Made by a program: the position numbers and the translations under genes
Assembly: GCA_029946105.1 (NCBI GenBank)
Contig: JAQSDW010000092.1
Coordinates: forward strand, 1 to 43,714
Source: Reyranella sp.
GTDB lineage: Bacteria > Pseudomonadota > Alphaproteobacteria > Reyranellales > Reyranellaceae
Direction: 5' to 3'
DNA: 43,714 nt
The notes under the pieces: generated by a model
Seen by the model: only the letters and a program-made list of their open reading frames with translations
What the model was told of the DNA's origin: nothing
Database searches by the model: none
In this document: in pieces, positions 1-8,083 of the stretch
Layout of the letters: every line of letters starts with the position of its first letter
Position numbering within the stretch: the first letter of the stretch is position 1

Positions 1-116
1 GCGTGCTGACCGAGGCGATCGCGGCCGGCGGCGATGAAGCCAAGCGCGCCTTCGAGGCGATGATGGACATGAAGAGGATCGACGTTGCGGCGATCGAGGC
101 GGCGCGGCGCGGCTGA
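1..116 (+). CDS. C-terminal end of a VOC/PhnB-like protein (partial)
   Basis: Only the last 37 codons are in the window, read in the frame that begins at base 3 and ends with TGA at 114-116. The peptide has the pattern RAFEAMMDMKRIDVAAIEAA. This closely resembles the conserved tail of PhnB-like proteins in the VOC superfamily (older name 3-demethylubiquinone-9 3-methyltransferase domain), which typically end in a phrase like MxAMMxMxKIDIAALE. The function of that family is poorly defined. The next gene starts 33 bases downstream on the same strand, so the two may be co-transcribed. The identification rests on a short tail, so it is moderate. Confidence 0.6.
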   Translation, partial: VLTEAIAAGGDEAKRAFEAMMDMKRIDVAAIEAARRG

Positions 117-149
117 CGGTCCGGGGATTCATGCGCTAAGCTCGCGCGC

Positions 150-869
150 ATGAAGCCATATGTTCTCTGCCACATGCTGTGCAGCGTCGACGGGCGAATC
201 TTGGGAAGCCGCTGGCGGCCGAAGGACAATGTCGTCCCGGGATTGTTCGAGAAGCTCCACGATCAGCTTGTCGCTGAACATGGGGGCGGCGGATCGTGGC
301 TGTGCGGCCGCGTCACCGCCCAGGAATTCGCGCGCGGCAAGGGCAAGACCTATCCGCCGACCGACGAGGTCTTTCCGCGCGAGAACTGGTTCGCCCCTCG
401 TGAGTCCAAAAGGGGCGACGCCAAAAGCTGGGGTGTGTTTCTCGATACGCACGGCAAGGCCTGCTGGGAGCGTTCGGATTGCGGCGGCGATCCGATCCTG
501 GTCATCCTGGCCGAGCAGGTCCCCGATTCGCATCTGGCCGGCCTGCGCGCCGACCGCGTGTCCTACATCTTCGCCGGCAGGCACGAGATCGATCTGGCGG
601 CGGCGCTCGAAACGCTCAACCGCGAGCTCGGCATCGAACGGCTGATGGTGGAAGGCGGCGGCGGCGCCAACGGCGCATTACTGCGGGCGGGCCTTATCGA
701 CGAGTTCAGCCTGGTCGTCTGTCCGGTCGTCGATGGCGGCTCGGGCGCGCCCAGCGTCTTCGATTCAGGCGAGACCGACCTTCATCCCGCGCCGATCGAA
801 CGCATGGCGCTCACCAGCCACGAGATTCTCGACGGCGGCGTCGTCTGGCTACGCTACAAGCTCGGCTAG
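150..869 (+). CDS. RibD C-terminal/dihydrofolate reductase-fold family protein
   Basis: This 239-residue protein matches stand-alone RibD C-terminal domain proteins, which share the dihydrofolate reductase fold and usually bind NADPH. Visible family marks are the N-terminal SVDGRI motif near residue 13, a WLCGRVT segment near residue 50, and the glycine-rich MVEGGGGANGALL segment near residue 170, where RibD proteins contact the cofactor. There is no deaminase domain, so it is not a complete bifunctional RibD. No riboflavin genes lie nearby, which argues for a general reductase role rather than riboflavin synthesis. The start lacks a clear Shine-Dalgarno sequence, but family similarity begins at once. 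The gene converges on the thioesterase gene. Confidence 0.85.
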   Translation: MKPYVLCHMLCSVDGRILGSRWRPKDNVVPGLFEKLHDQLVAEHGGGGSWLCGRVTAQEFARGKGKTYPPTDEVFPRENWFAPRESKRGDAKSWGVFLDTHGKACWERSDCGGDPILVILAEQVPDSHLAGLRADRVSYIFAGRHEIDLAAALETLNRELGIERLMVEGGGGANGALLRAGLIDEFSLVVCPVVDGGSGAPSVFDSGETDLHPAPIERMALTSHEILDGGVVWLRYKLG

Positions 870-900
870 AGCGGGATGATTTGAAGTCTGGTCATCGTCC

Positions 901-923
901 GCCGTCGGGCTCCCCCGATCGGC
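901..923. terminator. Stem-loop between convergent genes
   Basis: GCCG-TCGGG (901-909) pairs with CCCGA-T-CGGC (914-923) around a 4-base loop, with one bulged T. A second, weaker hairpin lies just before it: GCGGGATGA at 871-879 against TCATCGTCCGC at 892-902. They fill the 55-base gap between two genes that end facing each other, where a bidirectional terminator is expected. There is no long T run on either strand, so intrinsic termination is inferred from position and pairing only. Confidence 0.5.
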
Positions 924-924
924 G

Positions 925-1404
925 CTAGTCCGCCGCTTTCTGCTGGTCGACGAAGGTGAGCGTGCCGTCGGCGCGTTCGCCCTTGAGATAGCGGAAGGTG
1001 CCGGCGCCGGTCGCGAGCAGGGCGCCGGTCTGGTCGTAGATCTCGGTTTCGGCGGCGAAGGTGCTCTGGCTGGTCGAAGGCCGCCACGCGCCCAGGATGG
1101 TGAGCACGTCGCCGTCGCGCGCCGCCTTGATGAACTGCGTGGTGAAGGCGAGCGTGACCGAGAGCCGTCGCGTCGTCGCCGTCTCGTTGAAGGTGCAGGC
1201 AAAGCCGCTGGCCGAATCGAGCAGCGTCATCAGCACGCCGCCGTGCAGCAGGCCGTTGGCGTTGCACAGTTCCGGCCGCACTTTTAGACGCATCTCGGCA
1301 AAGCCCGGACGCCAGGCCACGACTTCATGGCCGATCAGGCCGTTGAAGCCGCGGAACTCATAGGGAGCGACCGGCCGTGCGTCGGCCGGTCGTTGGATTG
1401 CCAT
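925..1404 (-). CDS. PaaI-family hotdog-fold thioesterase
   Basis: A 159-residue hotdog-fold protein. The motif NANGLLHGGVLMTLLDSA matches the N-x-x-G-x-x-HGG-x-x-x-x-L-x-D core of PaaI-type acyl-CoA thioesterases, in which the Asn, the HGG turn and the Asp form the active site. These enzymes hydrolyse acyl-CoA or aryl-acyl-CoA thioesters. I chose the ATG at 1404 because family similarity begins there; the open frame runs further upstream but only as antisense of the IclR gene. The start codon lies 34 bases downstream of the IclR stop on the same strand, suggesting one operon and a link to the regulated pathway. Confidence 0.85.
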   Translation of the reverse strand: MAIQRPADARPVAPYEFRGFNGLIGHEVVAWRPGFAEMRLKVRPELCNANGLLHGGVLMTLLDSASGFACTFNETATTRRLSVTLAFTTQFIKAARDGDVLTILGAWRPSTSQSTFAAETEIYDQTGALLATGAGTFRYLKGERADGTLTFVDQQKAAD

Positions 1405-1438
1405 TGTGTGGAAGAGCGATCGAAGGAGAGGGCGCGCC

Positions 1439-2380
1439 TCAGCGGCGTGCCATCGCCGACATCGGCGGCCGTTGCCCGTTGCTGTGGCCGTTGGTGACGG
1501 GCCGCGCGACGGGAGCGGCCGCCGGCGCCACGGACGGCTGGGCCGCCATGCCGGTGCGGATGTCGCGCGCGACCTTGACCAGACGCGGGCCCCAGTCGGC
1601 CTCGAGCCGGTCGCGGCTGATCTGGTAGATCGGCGCCGAGGCGTTGATCGCATAGGCGGCGGTGCCATCGGAGTTGCGCAGCGGCGCGCCGACGCCGCAG
1701 AGCTCGGGCAGCCACTCGCCCCAGGTGACGCAGAAGCCGTGATCGGCCAGTTCCTTGAACGAGCGGTCGAGACCGGCCTTGACCTTGGTCCAGTCGTCGC
1801 GCCAGCGGCGGCGGATGGCATCGATCTGCTTGTTGCGCTCGACGTCGGTCAGCGAGAACAGATAGGCGCGGCCCATCGCGGTGCTCGCCATCGGCACGCG
1901 CGTGCCGACATCGTGGGTGATCGCCACGACCGACGGGCCACGGCAGGCTTCGAGATAGATCATCGAGTGACGGTCGCGGCCGCCCAGCGCCGTCGAGGCG
2001 TTGAGCGAATGGGCGAGTTGCTCGAGCGGCGCGCGGCTGGCGCGGCGGACGTCCATGCTGGAGATCGCGGCATAACCCAGCGCCAGCACCGAGGCGCCGA
2101 GCTCGTATTTGCGGAAGCGGCGGATGTAGTTGAGGTAACCCAATTCGGTCAGCGTATGCGTGAGGCGGGCCACGGTCGGCTTCGGCAGACCGGTGCGATG
2201 GGCGATCTCCTGGTTGCCCAGCATGCCTTCGCCGGCATGGAAGGCGCGAAGAATGTCGAGACCACGCGCCAGCGCTGTCACGAACTGCCGGTCTTTTCCG
2301 CTGTTCCCTTCGACCAGGCCCTGCTCTACGGAACTCTGGAAGGCTGCGGTTCGCGTGACGAGATGGCTGACGTTGCCCAT
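1439..2380 (-). CDS. IclR-family transcriptional regulator
   Basis: A 313-residue regulator. An N-terminal winged helix is visible (QEIAHRTGLPKPTVARLTHT, followed by LTELGYL), and the C-terminal part is the IclR effector domain, with the RGPSVVAITHDVG and STAMGRAYL segments typical of the family. An Ala/Pro-rich tail follows. The start at 2380 is supported by AGGAGA seven bases upstream; a longer reading frame to 2524 has no ribosome site and no family similarity. The ligand is unknown. The gene is divergent from xseB and lies directly upstream of the thioesterase gene, its most likely partner. Confidence 0.9.
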   Translation of the reverse strand: MGNVSHLVTRTAAFQSSVEQGLVEGNSGKDRQFVTALARGLDILRAFHAGEGMLGNQEIAHRTGLPKPTVARLTHTLTELGYLNYIRRFRKYELGASVLALGYAAISSMDVRRASRAPLEQLAHSLNASTALGGRDRHSMIYLEACRGPSVVAITHDVGTRVPMASTAMGRAYLFSLTDVERNKQIDAIRRRWRDDWTKVKAGLDRSFKELADHGFCVTWGEWLPELCGVGAPLRNSDGTAAYAINASAPIYQISRDRLEADWGPRLVKVARDIRTGMAAQPSVAPAAAPVARPVTNGHSNGQRPPMSAMARR

Positions 2381-2656
2381 GGCGTTTTCTCCTGTAAATG
2401 GCCGTTTATTTTTCGAGACGGCGAAAACTGCCATCGGTATGCGCCAGCCGCAATGCGCGACGCCGGGTTTTGACCTGCGAACGTGCAATGCCGCCATGTC
2501 ACGGATGCGTGATTCGCTATCCACAGTTGCGAAAGCTGCTTACTGCGCACGGATTCGGTCTTTTTGGCCCTCGATAGGTGACGCGGCTGGCACCTTTCGC
2601 TAGGGACGGTTACCATCCGCCCGACCCCCGAGAGAGAGACCCCCCGAGAGGCAAAA
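2381..2656. promoter_or_regulatory. Divergent intergenic region, iclR / xseB
   Basis: This 276-base region separates the divergent IclR and xseB genes and must hold both promoters. An inverted repeat GCCGT-N12-ACGGC at 2401-2422 lies just upstream of the iclR ribosome site and could serve autoregulation; this is a weak guess from position. Purine-rich repeats (GAGAGAGAG, CCGAGAGG) precede xseB and supply its ribosome site. I see no clear sigma-70 hexamer pair and no small gene here. Confidence 0.35.
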
Positions 2657-2911
2657 TTGGCCAAAGAACCCACCGTGCCCAAGGATATCGCAGCACTTTC
2701 GTTCGAGGACGCGCTGAAGGAGCTGGAAGCGATCGTCCAGCAGCTCGAGCGCGGCCAGGTGAAGCTCGACGAGGCGATTTCAGCTTATGAACGCGGTGCG
2801 CTGCTCAAGCGGCACTGCGAGCAGAAGCTCGCCGAGGCCAAGATGAAGGTGGAGAAGATCGTGTTCGCCGCCGACGGGTCGGTCGGCAGCCAGCCTGCCG
2901 ACCTCGGCTGA
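2657..2911 (+). CDS. xseB: Exodeoxyribonuclease VII small subunit
   Basis: An 84-residue protein with the compact XseB signature: SFEDALKELEAIVQQLE near the N terminus, then LDEAISAYERGALLKRHCEQKL. It forms the small subunit of exonuclease VII, which degrades single-stranded DNA in the cytoplasm together with XseA. The large subunit gene is not in the window. The start is TTG at 2657 with GAGAGG just upstream; an in-frame GTG at 2675 is an alternative. The gene opens the conserved alphaproteobacterial run xseB-ispA-dxs, with 12 bases before ispA. Confidence 0.95.
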   Translation: MAKEPTVPKDIAALSFEDALKELEAIVQQLERGQVKLDEAISAYERGALLKRHCEQKLAEAKMKVEKIVFAADGSVGSQPADLG

Positions 2912-2923
2912 GTCTTTCGCAAG

Positions 2924-3847
2924 ATGCCGCTGTCTGCGCACCGCCAATTTGATTTGGCGTTGGCGTTCGCCGCCGAATCGGTCGAGCGCACCATGGAGCG
3001 CCTGCTGCCGAGCGGCGACGAGGGCGAGGCGCGCCTGTTCGAGGCCATGCGCTATTCAAGCCTGGGCGGCGGCAAGCGCCTGCGGGCCTTTTTCGTCCTG
3101 GCCAGCGCCACGCTGTTTAAGGTCGCGCTGACGCCGGCGCTCAGGACGGCCAGCGCCGTCGAATTCGTGCATGCCTATTCGCTGATCCACGACGATCTGC
3201 CGGCCATGGACGACGACGACCTGCGCCGCGGCAAGCCGTCGTGCCACAAGCAGTTCGACGAGGCGACGGCGATCCTGGCCGGCGATGCCCTGCAGGCCCT
3301 GGCCTTCGAAGTGCTCGCGCACGACGACACGCACGGCGATCCGGCGGTGCGGGCGGCCCTGGTCGCCGAACTCGCCCGGGCGGCCGGTGCGCACGGCATG
3401 GTGGGCGGCCAGATGCTCGATCTTCTCGCGGAATCGCAGGACAGTGAGGAGGACAGCGGGGAGAGGTCGATCGGCGCCATTACCCGGCTGCAGCGTCTGA
3501 AGACGGGTGCCCTGATTTCGTTCTCCTGCACGGCGGGGGCGATCCTCGGCAAGGCGAGCGATCATGCGCGCGTGGCGCTCAATGCCTATGCCCACGACCT
3601 CGGCCTCGCCTTCCAGATCACCGACGACCTGCTCGATGTCGAGGGCAACGCCGCGGAACTGGGCAAGACGCCGGGCAAGGATGTGGCGGCGGGCAAGGCC
3701 ACGTTCGTGTCGATCCTGGGCCTGGAACGTGCCCGCGCCCAGGCCGTTCTGCTGGCGCGACAGGCTTCAACCCATCTCGACTCCTTCGGCGAGGCCGCGG
3801 ATCTGCTGAAGCAGGCGGCGGATTTCGTTGTCGCCCGCCGCACATAA
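2924..3847 (+). CDS. ispA: Farnesyl diphosphate synthase (short-chain polyprenyl synthase)
   Basis: A 307-residue trans-prenyltransferase. Both Asp-rich metal sites are present: DDLPAMDDDDLRRG near residue 90 (first motif, which binds the allylic diphosphate through magnesium) and ITDDLLDVEGN near residue 230 (second motif). The SLGGGKRLR segment near residue 47 binds isopentenyl diphosphate. The enzyme condenses isopentenyl diphosphate with dimethylallyl and geranyl diphosphate to give farnesyl diphosphate, in the cytoplasm. Location between xseB and dxs is the standard arrangement and couples precursor supply (Dxs) to chain elongation. Geranylgeranyl specificity cannot be excluded from sequence alone. 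Confidence 0.93.
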   Translation: MPLSAHRQFDLALAFAAESVERTMERLLPSGDEGEARLFEAMRYSSLGGGKRLRAFFVLASATLFKVALTPALRTASAVEFVHAYSLIHDDLPAMDDDDLRRGKPSCHKQFDEATAILAGDALQALAFEVLAHDDTHGDPAVRAALVAELARAAGAHGMVGGQMLDLLAESQDSEEDSGERSIGAITRLQRLKTGALISFSCTAGAILGKASDHARVALNAYAHDLGLAFQITDDLLDVEGNAAELGKTPGKDVAAGKATFVSILGLERARAQAVLLARQASTHLDSFGEAADLLKQAADFVVARRT

Positions 3848-3863
3848 GGCCGCACATGAAGGG

Positions 3864-3881
3864 GCGCACCGGAGGGTGCGC
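3864..3881 (+). other. Perfect hairpin in the ispA-dxs spacer
   Basis: GCGCACC (3864-3870) pairs exactly with GGTGCGC (3875-3881) around a GGAG loop. An AGGAG follows directly at 3882, with the dxs ATG 12 bases beyond it. A hairpin touching the ribosome site could modulate dxs translation or mark an mRNA processing point. It has no T run, so it is not a standard terminator. Function is inference. Confidence 0.5.
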
Positions 3882-3898
3882 AGGAGTATAGTGTCGCC

Positions 3899-5815
3899 AT
3901 GACCGGGCAAAGCCTCACGCCGCTTCTCGATACCGTCGACGTTCCGTCCGACATCCGTCGCCTGCGCGCCGACCAGTTGCGCCAGCTCGCCGACGAACTG
4001 CGCCAGGAGACGATTTCGGCCGTCTCGGTCACCGGCGGCCATCTCGGCGCGGGCCTGGGCGTCGTCGAGCTGACGGTGGCCCTGCACTATGTCTTCGACA
4101 CGCCCAGGGACCGGCTGATCTGGGACGTCGGCCACCAGGCCTATCCGCACAAGATCGTCACCGGACGCCGCAGCCGCATCCGCACGCTGCGCCAGGAGGG
4201 CGGCCTGTCGGGCTTCACCCGCCGGAGCGAGAGCGAGTACGACCCGTTCGGCGCGGCCCATTCCTCGACCTCGATCTCGGCAGGCCTCGGCATGGCCGTG
4301 GCGCGCGACCTCGCGGGCGGCACCAACAACGTCATCGCCGTGATCGGCGACGGCGCGATGAGCGCCGGCATGGCCTATGAGGCCATGAACAACGCAGGCG
4401 CGCTGCGCTCCAGGCTGATCGTGGTGCTGAACGACAACGACATGTCGATCGCGCCGCCGGTCGGCGCCCTGTCGGGCCATCTGTCGCGCCTGCTCTCGGG
4501 GCGGCCTTACGTCACTCTGCGCAATCTCGGCCGCACCTTTGCCGAGTCTCTGCCCAAGCCGCTCGAGATGGCGGCGCGAAAGGCCGAGGAATTCGCGCGT
4601 GGCTTCGTGGCCGGCGGCACGCTGTTCGACGAACTCGGCTTCTATTACGTGGGCCCGGTCGATGGGCACAATCTCGAACACCTGCTGCCGGTCCTGAAGA
4701 ACGCGCGCGACAGCGATCTCGACAAGCCGATCCTGGTCCATGTCGTCACCAAGAAGGGCAAGGGCTATCCGCCGGCCGAGGCGAGCGACGACAAGTACCA
4801 TGGCGTCGTGAAGTTCGACGTGGTGACCGGCAAGCAGTCCAAGCCGGTGGCCAACGCGCCGCAATACACCGCCGTCTTTGCCAAGGCGCTGATCGCCGAG
4901 GCCGAAGCCGACAGGAAGATCGTGGCGATCACCGCGGCGATGCCGTCGGGCACCGGCCTCGACAAGTTCGCCGAGCGTTTCCCCAAGCGCCATTTCGACG
5001 TCGGCATCGCCGAGCAGCATGGCGTCACCTTCGCCGCGGGCCTGGCCTGCGAGGGCTTCAAGCCGTTCGCCGCGATCTACTCGACCTTCCTGCAGCGCGG
5101 CTACGACCAGGTCGTGCACGACGTCGCCATCCAGAACCTGCCCGTGCGCTTCGCCATCGACCGCGCCGGCCTCGTGGGCGCCGATGGCGCGACGCACGCC
5201 GGTTCGTTCGACGTCGCCTATCTCGGTTGCCTGCCGAACTTCGTCGTCATGGCGGCCGCCGACGAGCTCGAGCTGATGCACATGGTGGCAACGGCCGCCC
5301 GGATCGACGATCGCCCCTCGGCCTTCCGCTATCCGCGCGGCGAGGGCGTGGGCATCGAGTTGCCGGTCAAGGGCACGCCGCTCGAGATCGGCAAGGGCCG
5401 CATCCTGCGCGAGGGCACGAAGATCGCGATCCTGAGTTTCGGCGCCCGTCTCGGCGAATGTCTCGTGGCCGCCGAGGATCTGGCGGCCAAGGGATTGAGC
5501 GCCACGGTGGCCGATGCCCGTTTCGCCAAGCCACTCGATACCGACCTGATCCGCCGCCTCGCGCGCGAGCACGAGGTGCTGATCACGATCGAAGAGGGAT
5601 CGGTCGGTGGCTTCGCCAGCCAGGTGCTGCAGTATCTGGCAAGCAATGGTCTGCTCGATCACGGCCTGAAAGTGCGGCCGATGATCCTGCCCGACCGCTT
5701 CATCGATCACGCCGCGCCGGCCAAGCAATACGAGCAGGCCGGCCTCAACGCGCCGGCGATCGTGGCGATGGCGCTTGCGGCGCTCGGCCAACCGGCCGAG
5801 CGCGCACGGGGCTAA
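3899..5815 (+). CDS. dxs: 1-deoxy-D-xylulose-5-phosphate synthase
   Basis: A full-length 638-residue Dxs. It condenses pyruvate and glyceraldehyde 3-phosphate to deoxyxylulose phosphate, the first step of the MEP isoprenoid pathway, using thiamine diphosphate. Visible marks are the GHQAYPHK active-site segment near residue 78, the thiamine-binding [18 protein letters not shown] starting near residue 150, and the transketolase-type [17 protein letters not shown] near residue 365, whose Glu activates the cofactor. The C-terminal transketolase domain ([15 protein letters not shown]) is intact. A hairpin lies in the 51-base gap after ispA. The gene runs convergently into the peroxiredoxin gene with 15 bases between stops. 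Confidence 0.97.
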   Translation: MTGQSLTPLLDTVDVPSDIRRLRADQLRQLADELRQETISAVSVTGGHLGAGLGVVELTVALHYVFDTPRDRLIWDVGHQAYPHKIVTGRRSRIRTLRQEGGLSGFTRRSESEYDPFGAAHSSTSISAGLGMAVARDLAGGTNNVIAVIGDGAMSAGMAYEAMNNAGALRSRLIVVLNDNDMSIAPPVGALSGHLSRLLSGRPYVTLRNLGRTFAESLPKPLEMAARKAEEFARGFVAGGTLFDELGFYYVGPVDGHNLEHLLPVLKNARDSDLDKPILVHVVTKKGKGYPPAEASDDKYHGVVKFDVVTGKQSKPVANAPQYTAVFAKALIAEAEADRKIVAITAAMPSGTGLDKFAERFPKRHFDVGIAEQHGVTFAAGLACEGFKPFAAIYSTFLQRGYDQVVHDVAIQNLPVRFAIDRAGLVGADGATHAGSFDVAYLGCLPNFVVMAAADELELMHMVATAARIDDRPSAFRYPRGEGVGIELPVKGTPLEIGKGRILREGTKIAILSFGARLGECLVAAEDLAAKGLSATVADARFAKPLDTDLIRRLAREHEVLITIEEGSVGGFASQVLQYLASNGLLDHGLKVRPMILPDRFIDHAAPAKQYEQAGLNAPAIVAMALAALGQPAERARG

Positions 5816-5830
5816 TTAACCCTTTATCGC

Positions 5831-6493
5831 TCAGTCCTTCGGCATCGGGACGATGCGGAGGTAGGGCTTTGGCGCTTTCCAGCCGTTGGGATACTTCGCC
5901 TTGGCGGCTTCGTCGTTGACGGCAGGCACGATGATTACGTCCTCGCCGTTCTTCCAGTTCACCGGCGTCGCCACCTGGTGCTTGGCGGTGAGCTGGCAGC
6001 TTTCGAGGAGACGCATCACCTCGTCGAAGTTGCGGCCGGTGCTCATCGGGTAGGTGAGCATCGCCTTGATCTTCTTGTCCGGGCCGATGATGAACACCGA
6101 ACGGACGGTGGCGTTGTCGGCAGCTGTGCGGCCATCCGACGTCGTGCCGGCACCCTCGGGCAACATGTCGTAGGCGGTCGCCACCTTGAGCTCGGGATCG
6201 CCGATCATCGGAAAGGTGACGGCGTGGCCCTGGGTCTCCTCGATGTCCTTGGCCCACTTCTCGTGATTGCCGACGGGATCGACCGAGAGGCCGACGATCT
6301 TGGTGTTCATCTTGTCGAACTTGGGCTTGAGGCCGGCCATGTAGCCGAGCTCGGTCGTGCACACCGGGGTGAAGTCCTTGGGATGGGAGAACAGGATCGC
6401 CCAGCCGTCGCCGATCCACTTGTGGAACTCGATCGGGCCCTGGGTCGTCTCGGCCTTGAAATCAGGCGCGGTGGAATTGATGCGAAGTGTCAT
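5831..6493 (-). CDS. 1-Cys peroxiredoxin (Prx6 type)
   Basis: A 220-residue thioredoxin-fold peroxidase. The peroxidatic cysteine is Cys45 in the DFTPVCTTELG motif; the long C-terminal segment (QVATPVNWKNGEDVIIVP, then KPYLRIVPMPKD) is characteristic of the Prx6 branch. Cys131-region residues (LLESCQL) are present, but there is no typical resolving cysteine, so an external thiol is expected to recycle it. It reduces hydrogen peroxide and organic peroxides in the cytoplasm. The start is set by AGGAGG eight bases upstream. It lies 52 bases downstream of the SDR gene on the same strand, so co-transcription is possible. Confidence 0.93.
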   Translation of the reverse strand: MTLRINSTAPDFKAETTQGPIEFHKWIGDGWAILFSHPKDFTPVCTTELGYMAGLKPKFDKMNTKIVGLSVDPVGNHEKWAKDIEETQGHAVTFPMIGDPELKVATAYDMLPEGAGTTSDGRTAADNATVRSVFIIGPDKKIKAMLTYPMSTGRNFDEVMRLLESCQLTAKHQVATPVNWKNGEDVIIVPAVNDEAAKAKYPNGWKAPKPYLRIVPMPKD

Positions 6494-6545
6494 GGCAAGG
6501 TCCTCCTCTTTTCGGGGCGTAACTCAACCCTTCCGGGCGGCCGGG

Positions 6546-7313
6546 TCAAGCCTTGGCAGAAATCCAGCTCATAAGGCCTATTCCACCATCAACTTCTACC
6601 GTCGTACCCACGATATAGCGGCCAAATCTTTCCGACAGGATTGCGACAGCCACCTGGGCGATGTCGTCGGGCGTGCCGGCGCGGCCCAGCGGGATCTGCG
6701 CGACCAGGGCGCCGAGATCGTCGGAGACGAAGCCGCCGCCCGGAATGGCGCCGGGGGCGATGGCGTTCACCCGGATGCCGTCGGGCGCCAGCACGCGGGC
6801 CAGTTCCTTCATCACCATCGTCATGCCGGCCTTCGAGGCACTGTAGTGCGGCAGGTTGCGCGCCGTGTCGCGATGCTGCGACGTGATCAGCAGCATGCGG
6901 CCCTTGATCCTGCTGTCGCGCATGTGGCGGCCGACCTCGCGGGCGAGGAAGAAGCCCGAGCGCAGGTTGATGTCGGTCATGGCATCCCAGGTTTCCTCGC
7001 TCACCGACAAAGTCGTGTCGACTTCGAGGCGACGCGGGCTCGCGGCATGGACGAACAGCGAGATCGTGCCGAGCTTCTTCAGCGCACCGTCGAGCAGGCC
7101 CTTCCAGCCGTCGGGCTTGGAGAGGTCGGCGGCCAGGAAGTCGATGCCGTCGTCCGCCGGCGGGGCGGTGATGTCGCTGCCCAGGACGGTGGCGCCCTCG
7201 GCTAGGAGGGCTTTGGCGATGCCGCGGCCGATGCCGCCGGCACAGCCGGTGATCAGGGCGCGCTCACCCTCCAACAGTTTCGTGGGGAGAAGTTTCATGC
7301 TCATGCCGGCCAT
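6546..7313 (-). CDS. SDR-family NAD(P)-dependent oxidoreductase
   Basis: A 255-residue classical short-chain dehydrogenase. The cofactor motif TGCAGGIG is at residues 22-29, and the catalytic set is Ser145 (LLITS), Tyr157 and Lys161 (YSASK). The C-terminal TVEVDGGIGL is also typical. The substrate cannot be told; the family reduces or oxidises alcohols, ketones and sugars. Three in-frame ATG codons (7313, 7304, 7298) compete for the start, and none has a strong ribosome site. The first lies only 17 bases from the tlyA ATG on the other strand, leaving little room for two separate promoters. Confidence 0.88.
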   Translation of the reverse strand: MAGMSMKLLPTKLLEGERALITGCAGGIGRGIAKALLAEGATVLGSDITAPPADDGIDFLAADLSKPDGWKGLLDGALKKLGTISLFVHAASPRRLEVDTTLSVSEETWDAMTDINLRSGFFLAREVGRHMRDSRIKGRMLLITSQHRDTARNLPHYSASKAGMTMVMKELARVLAPDGIRVNAIAPGAIPGGGFVSDDLGALVAQIPLGRAGTPDDIAQVAVAILSERFGRYIVGTTVEVDGGIGLMSWISAKA

Positions 7314-7330
7314 GCTAGCAGGTGCCGAGA

Positions 7331-8083
7331 ATGGGGAAAGCAGTGAGCAAGACGCGGCTGGATGTGGCGCTGGTCGAACGCGGCCTTGCGGAGACGCGCG
7401 CCGCGGCGCAACGCCTCGTCATGGCCGGTCTCGTGTTTTCCGGCGAGCGGCGTCTCGGCAAGGCGGGGCAGGGAGTTGCCGCCGACACCGCGCTCGAAGT
7501 CCGCGGCCAGCCTCATCCCTATGTCTCGCGCGGCGGGCTGAAGCTCGCGAAGGCGCTGGATCATTTTGCGATTCCGGTCGCCGGCCTCATCGCGCTCGAT
7601 GTCGGCGCTTCGACCGGCGGCTTCACCGATTGTCTCCTGCAACGCGGTGCGGCCAAGGTCTATGCCGTGGACGTCGGCACCAACCAGCTCGCCTGGAAGC
7701 TGCGCAGCGATCCGCGCGTCGTTTCCATGGAGAAGACGAACATGCGCGACGTCACTCGCGTGCAGATCCCCGATCCGATCGAGCTGATCGTCTGCGACGC
7801 CTCCTTCATCGGCCTGCGCACCGTGCTGCCGGCCGCGCTGGCGCTCGCGGCACCGGGCGCGCATCTCGCGGCGCTGATCAAGCCGCAATTCGAGGTCGGC
7901 AAGGGACGCGTCGGCAAGGGCGGCATCGTGCGCGAGCCGGAACTGCATGATGAGGTCTGCGCGACGATCTCGCAGTGGCTCGCCGAACAACCGGGCTGGC
8001 GCGTGCTGGGCACGACGGAAAGCCCGATTACCGGCGCCGAAGGCAACAAGGAGTTCCTGATCGCCGGGTTGTTCAACGGATAG
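7331..8083 (+). CDS. tlyA: TlyA-family rRNA methyltransferase / hemolysin-like protein
   Basis: A 250-residue protein with an N-terminal S4 RNA-binding domain (TRLDVALVERGLAETRAAAQ) and a C-terminal FtsJ-type methyltransferase domain. The SAM-binding motif is DVGASTGGFTDCLLQRGA, and PHPYVSRGGLKLAKAL between the domains is a TlyA hallmark. Characterised TlyA enzymes 2'-O-methylate rRNA; some were first described as hemolysins. I chose ATG 7331; GTG at 7322 or 7343 is also possible. In many alphaproteobacteria tlyA directly follows dxs. Here it is separated from dxs by two minus-strand genes. Its 3' end overlaps the rsmC-like gene by 11 bases, tail to tail. Confidence 0.92.
   Translation: MGKAVSKTRLDVALVERGLAETRAAAQRLVMAGLVFSGERRLGKAGQGVAADTALEVRGQPHPYVSRGGLKLAKALDHFAIPVAGLIALDVGASTGGFTDCLLQRGAAKVYAVDVGTNQLAWKLRSDPRVVSMEKTNMRDVTRVQIPDPIELIVCDASFIGLRTVLPAALALAAPGAHLAALIKPQFEVGKGRVGKGGIVREPELHDEVCATISQWLAEQPGWRVLGTTESPITGAEGNKEFLIAGLFNG

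Noticed and set aside
3767..5791. 674-codon minus-strand open frame opposite dxs
   Set aside because: It is antisense to a fully conserved dxs gene, with biased composition and no recognisable domain.
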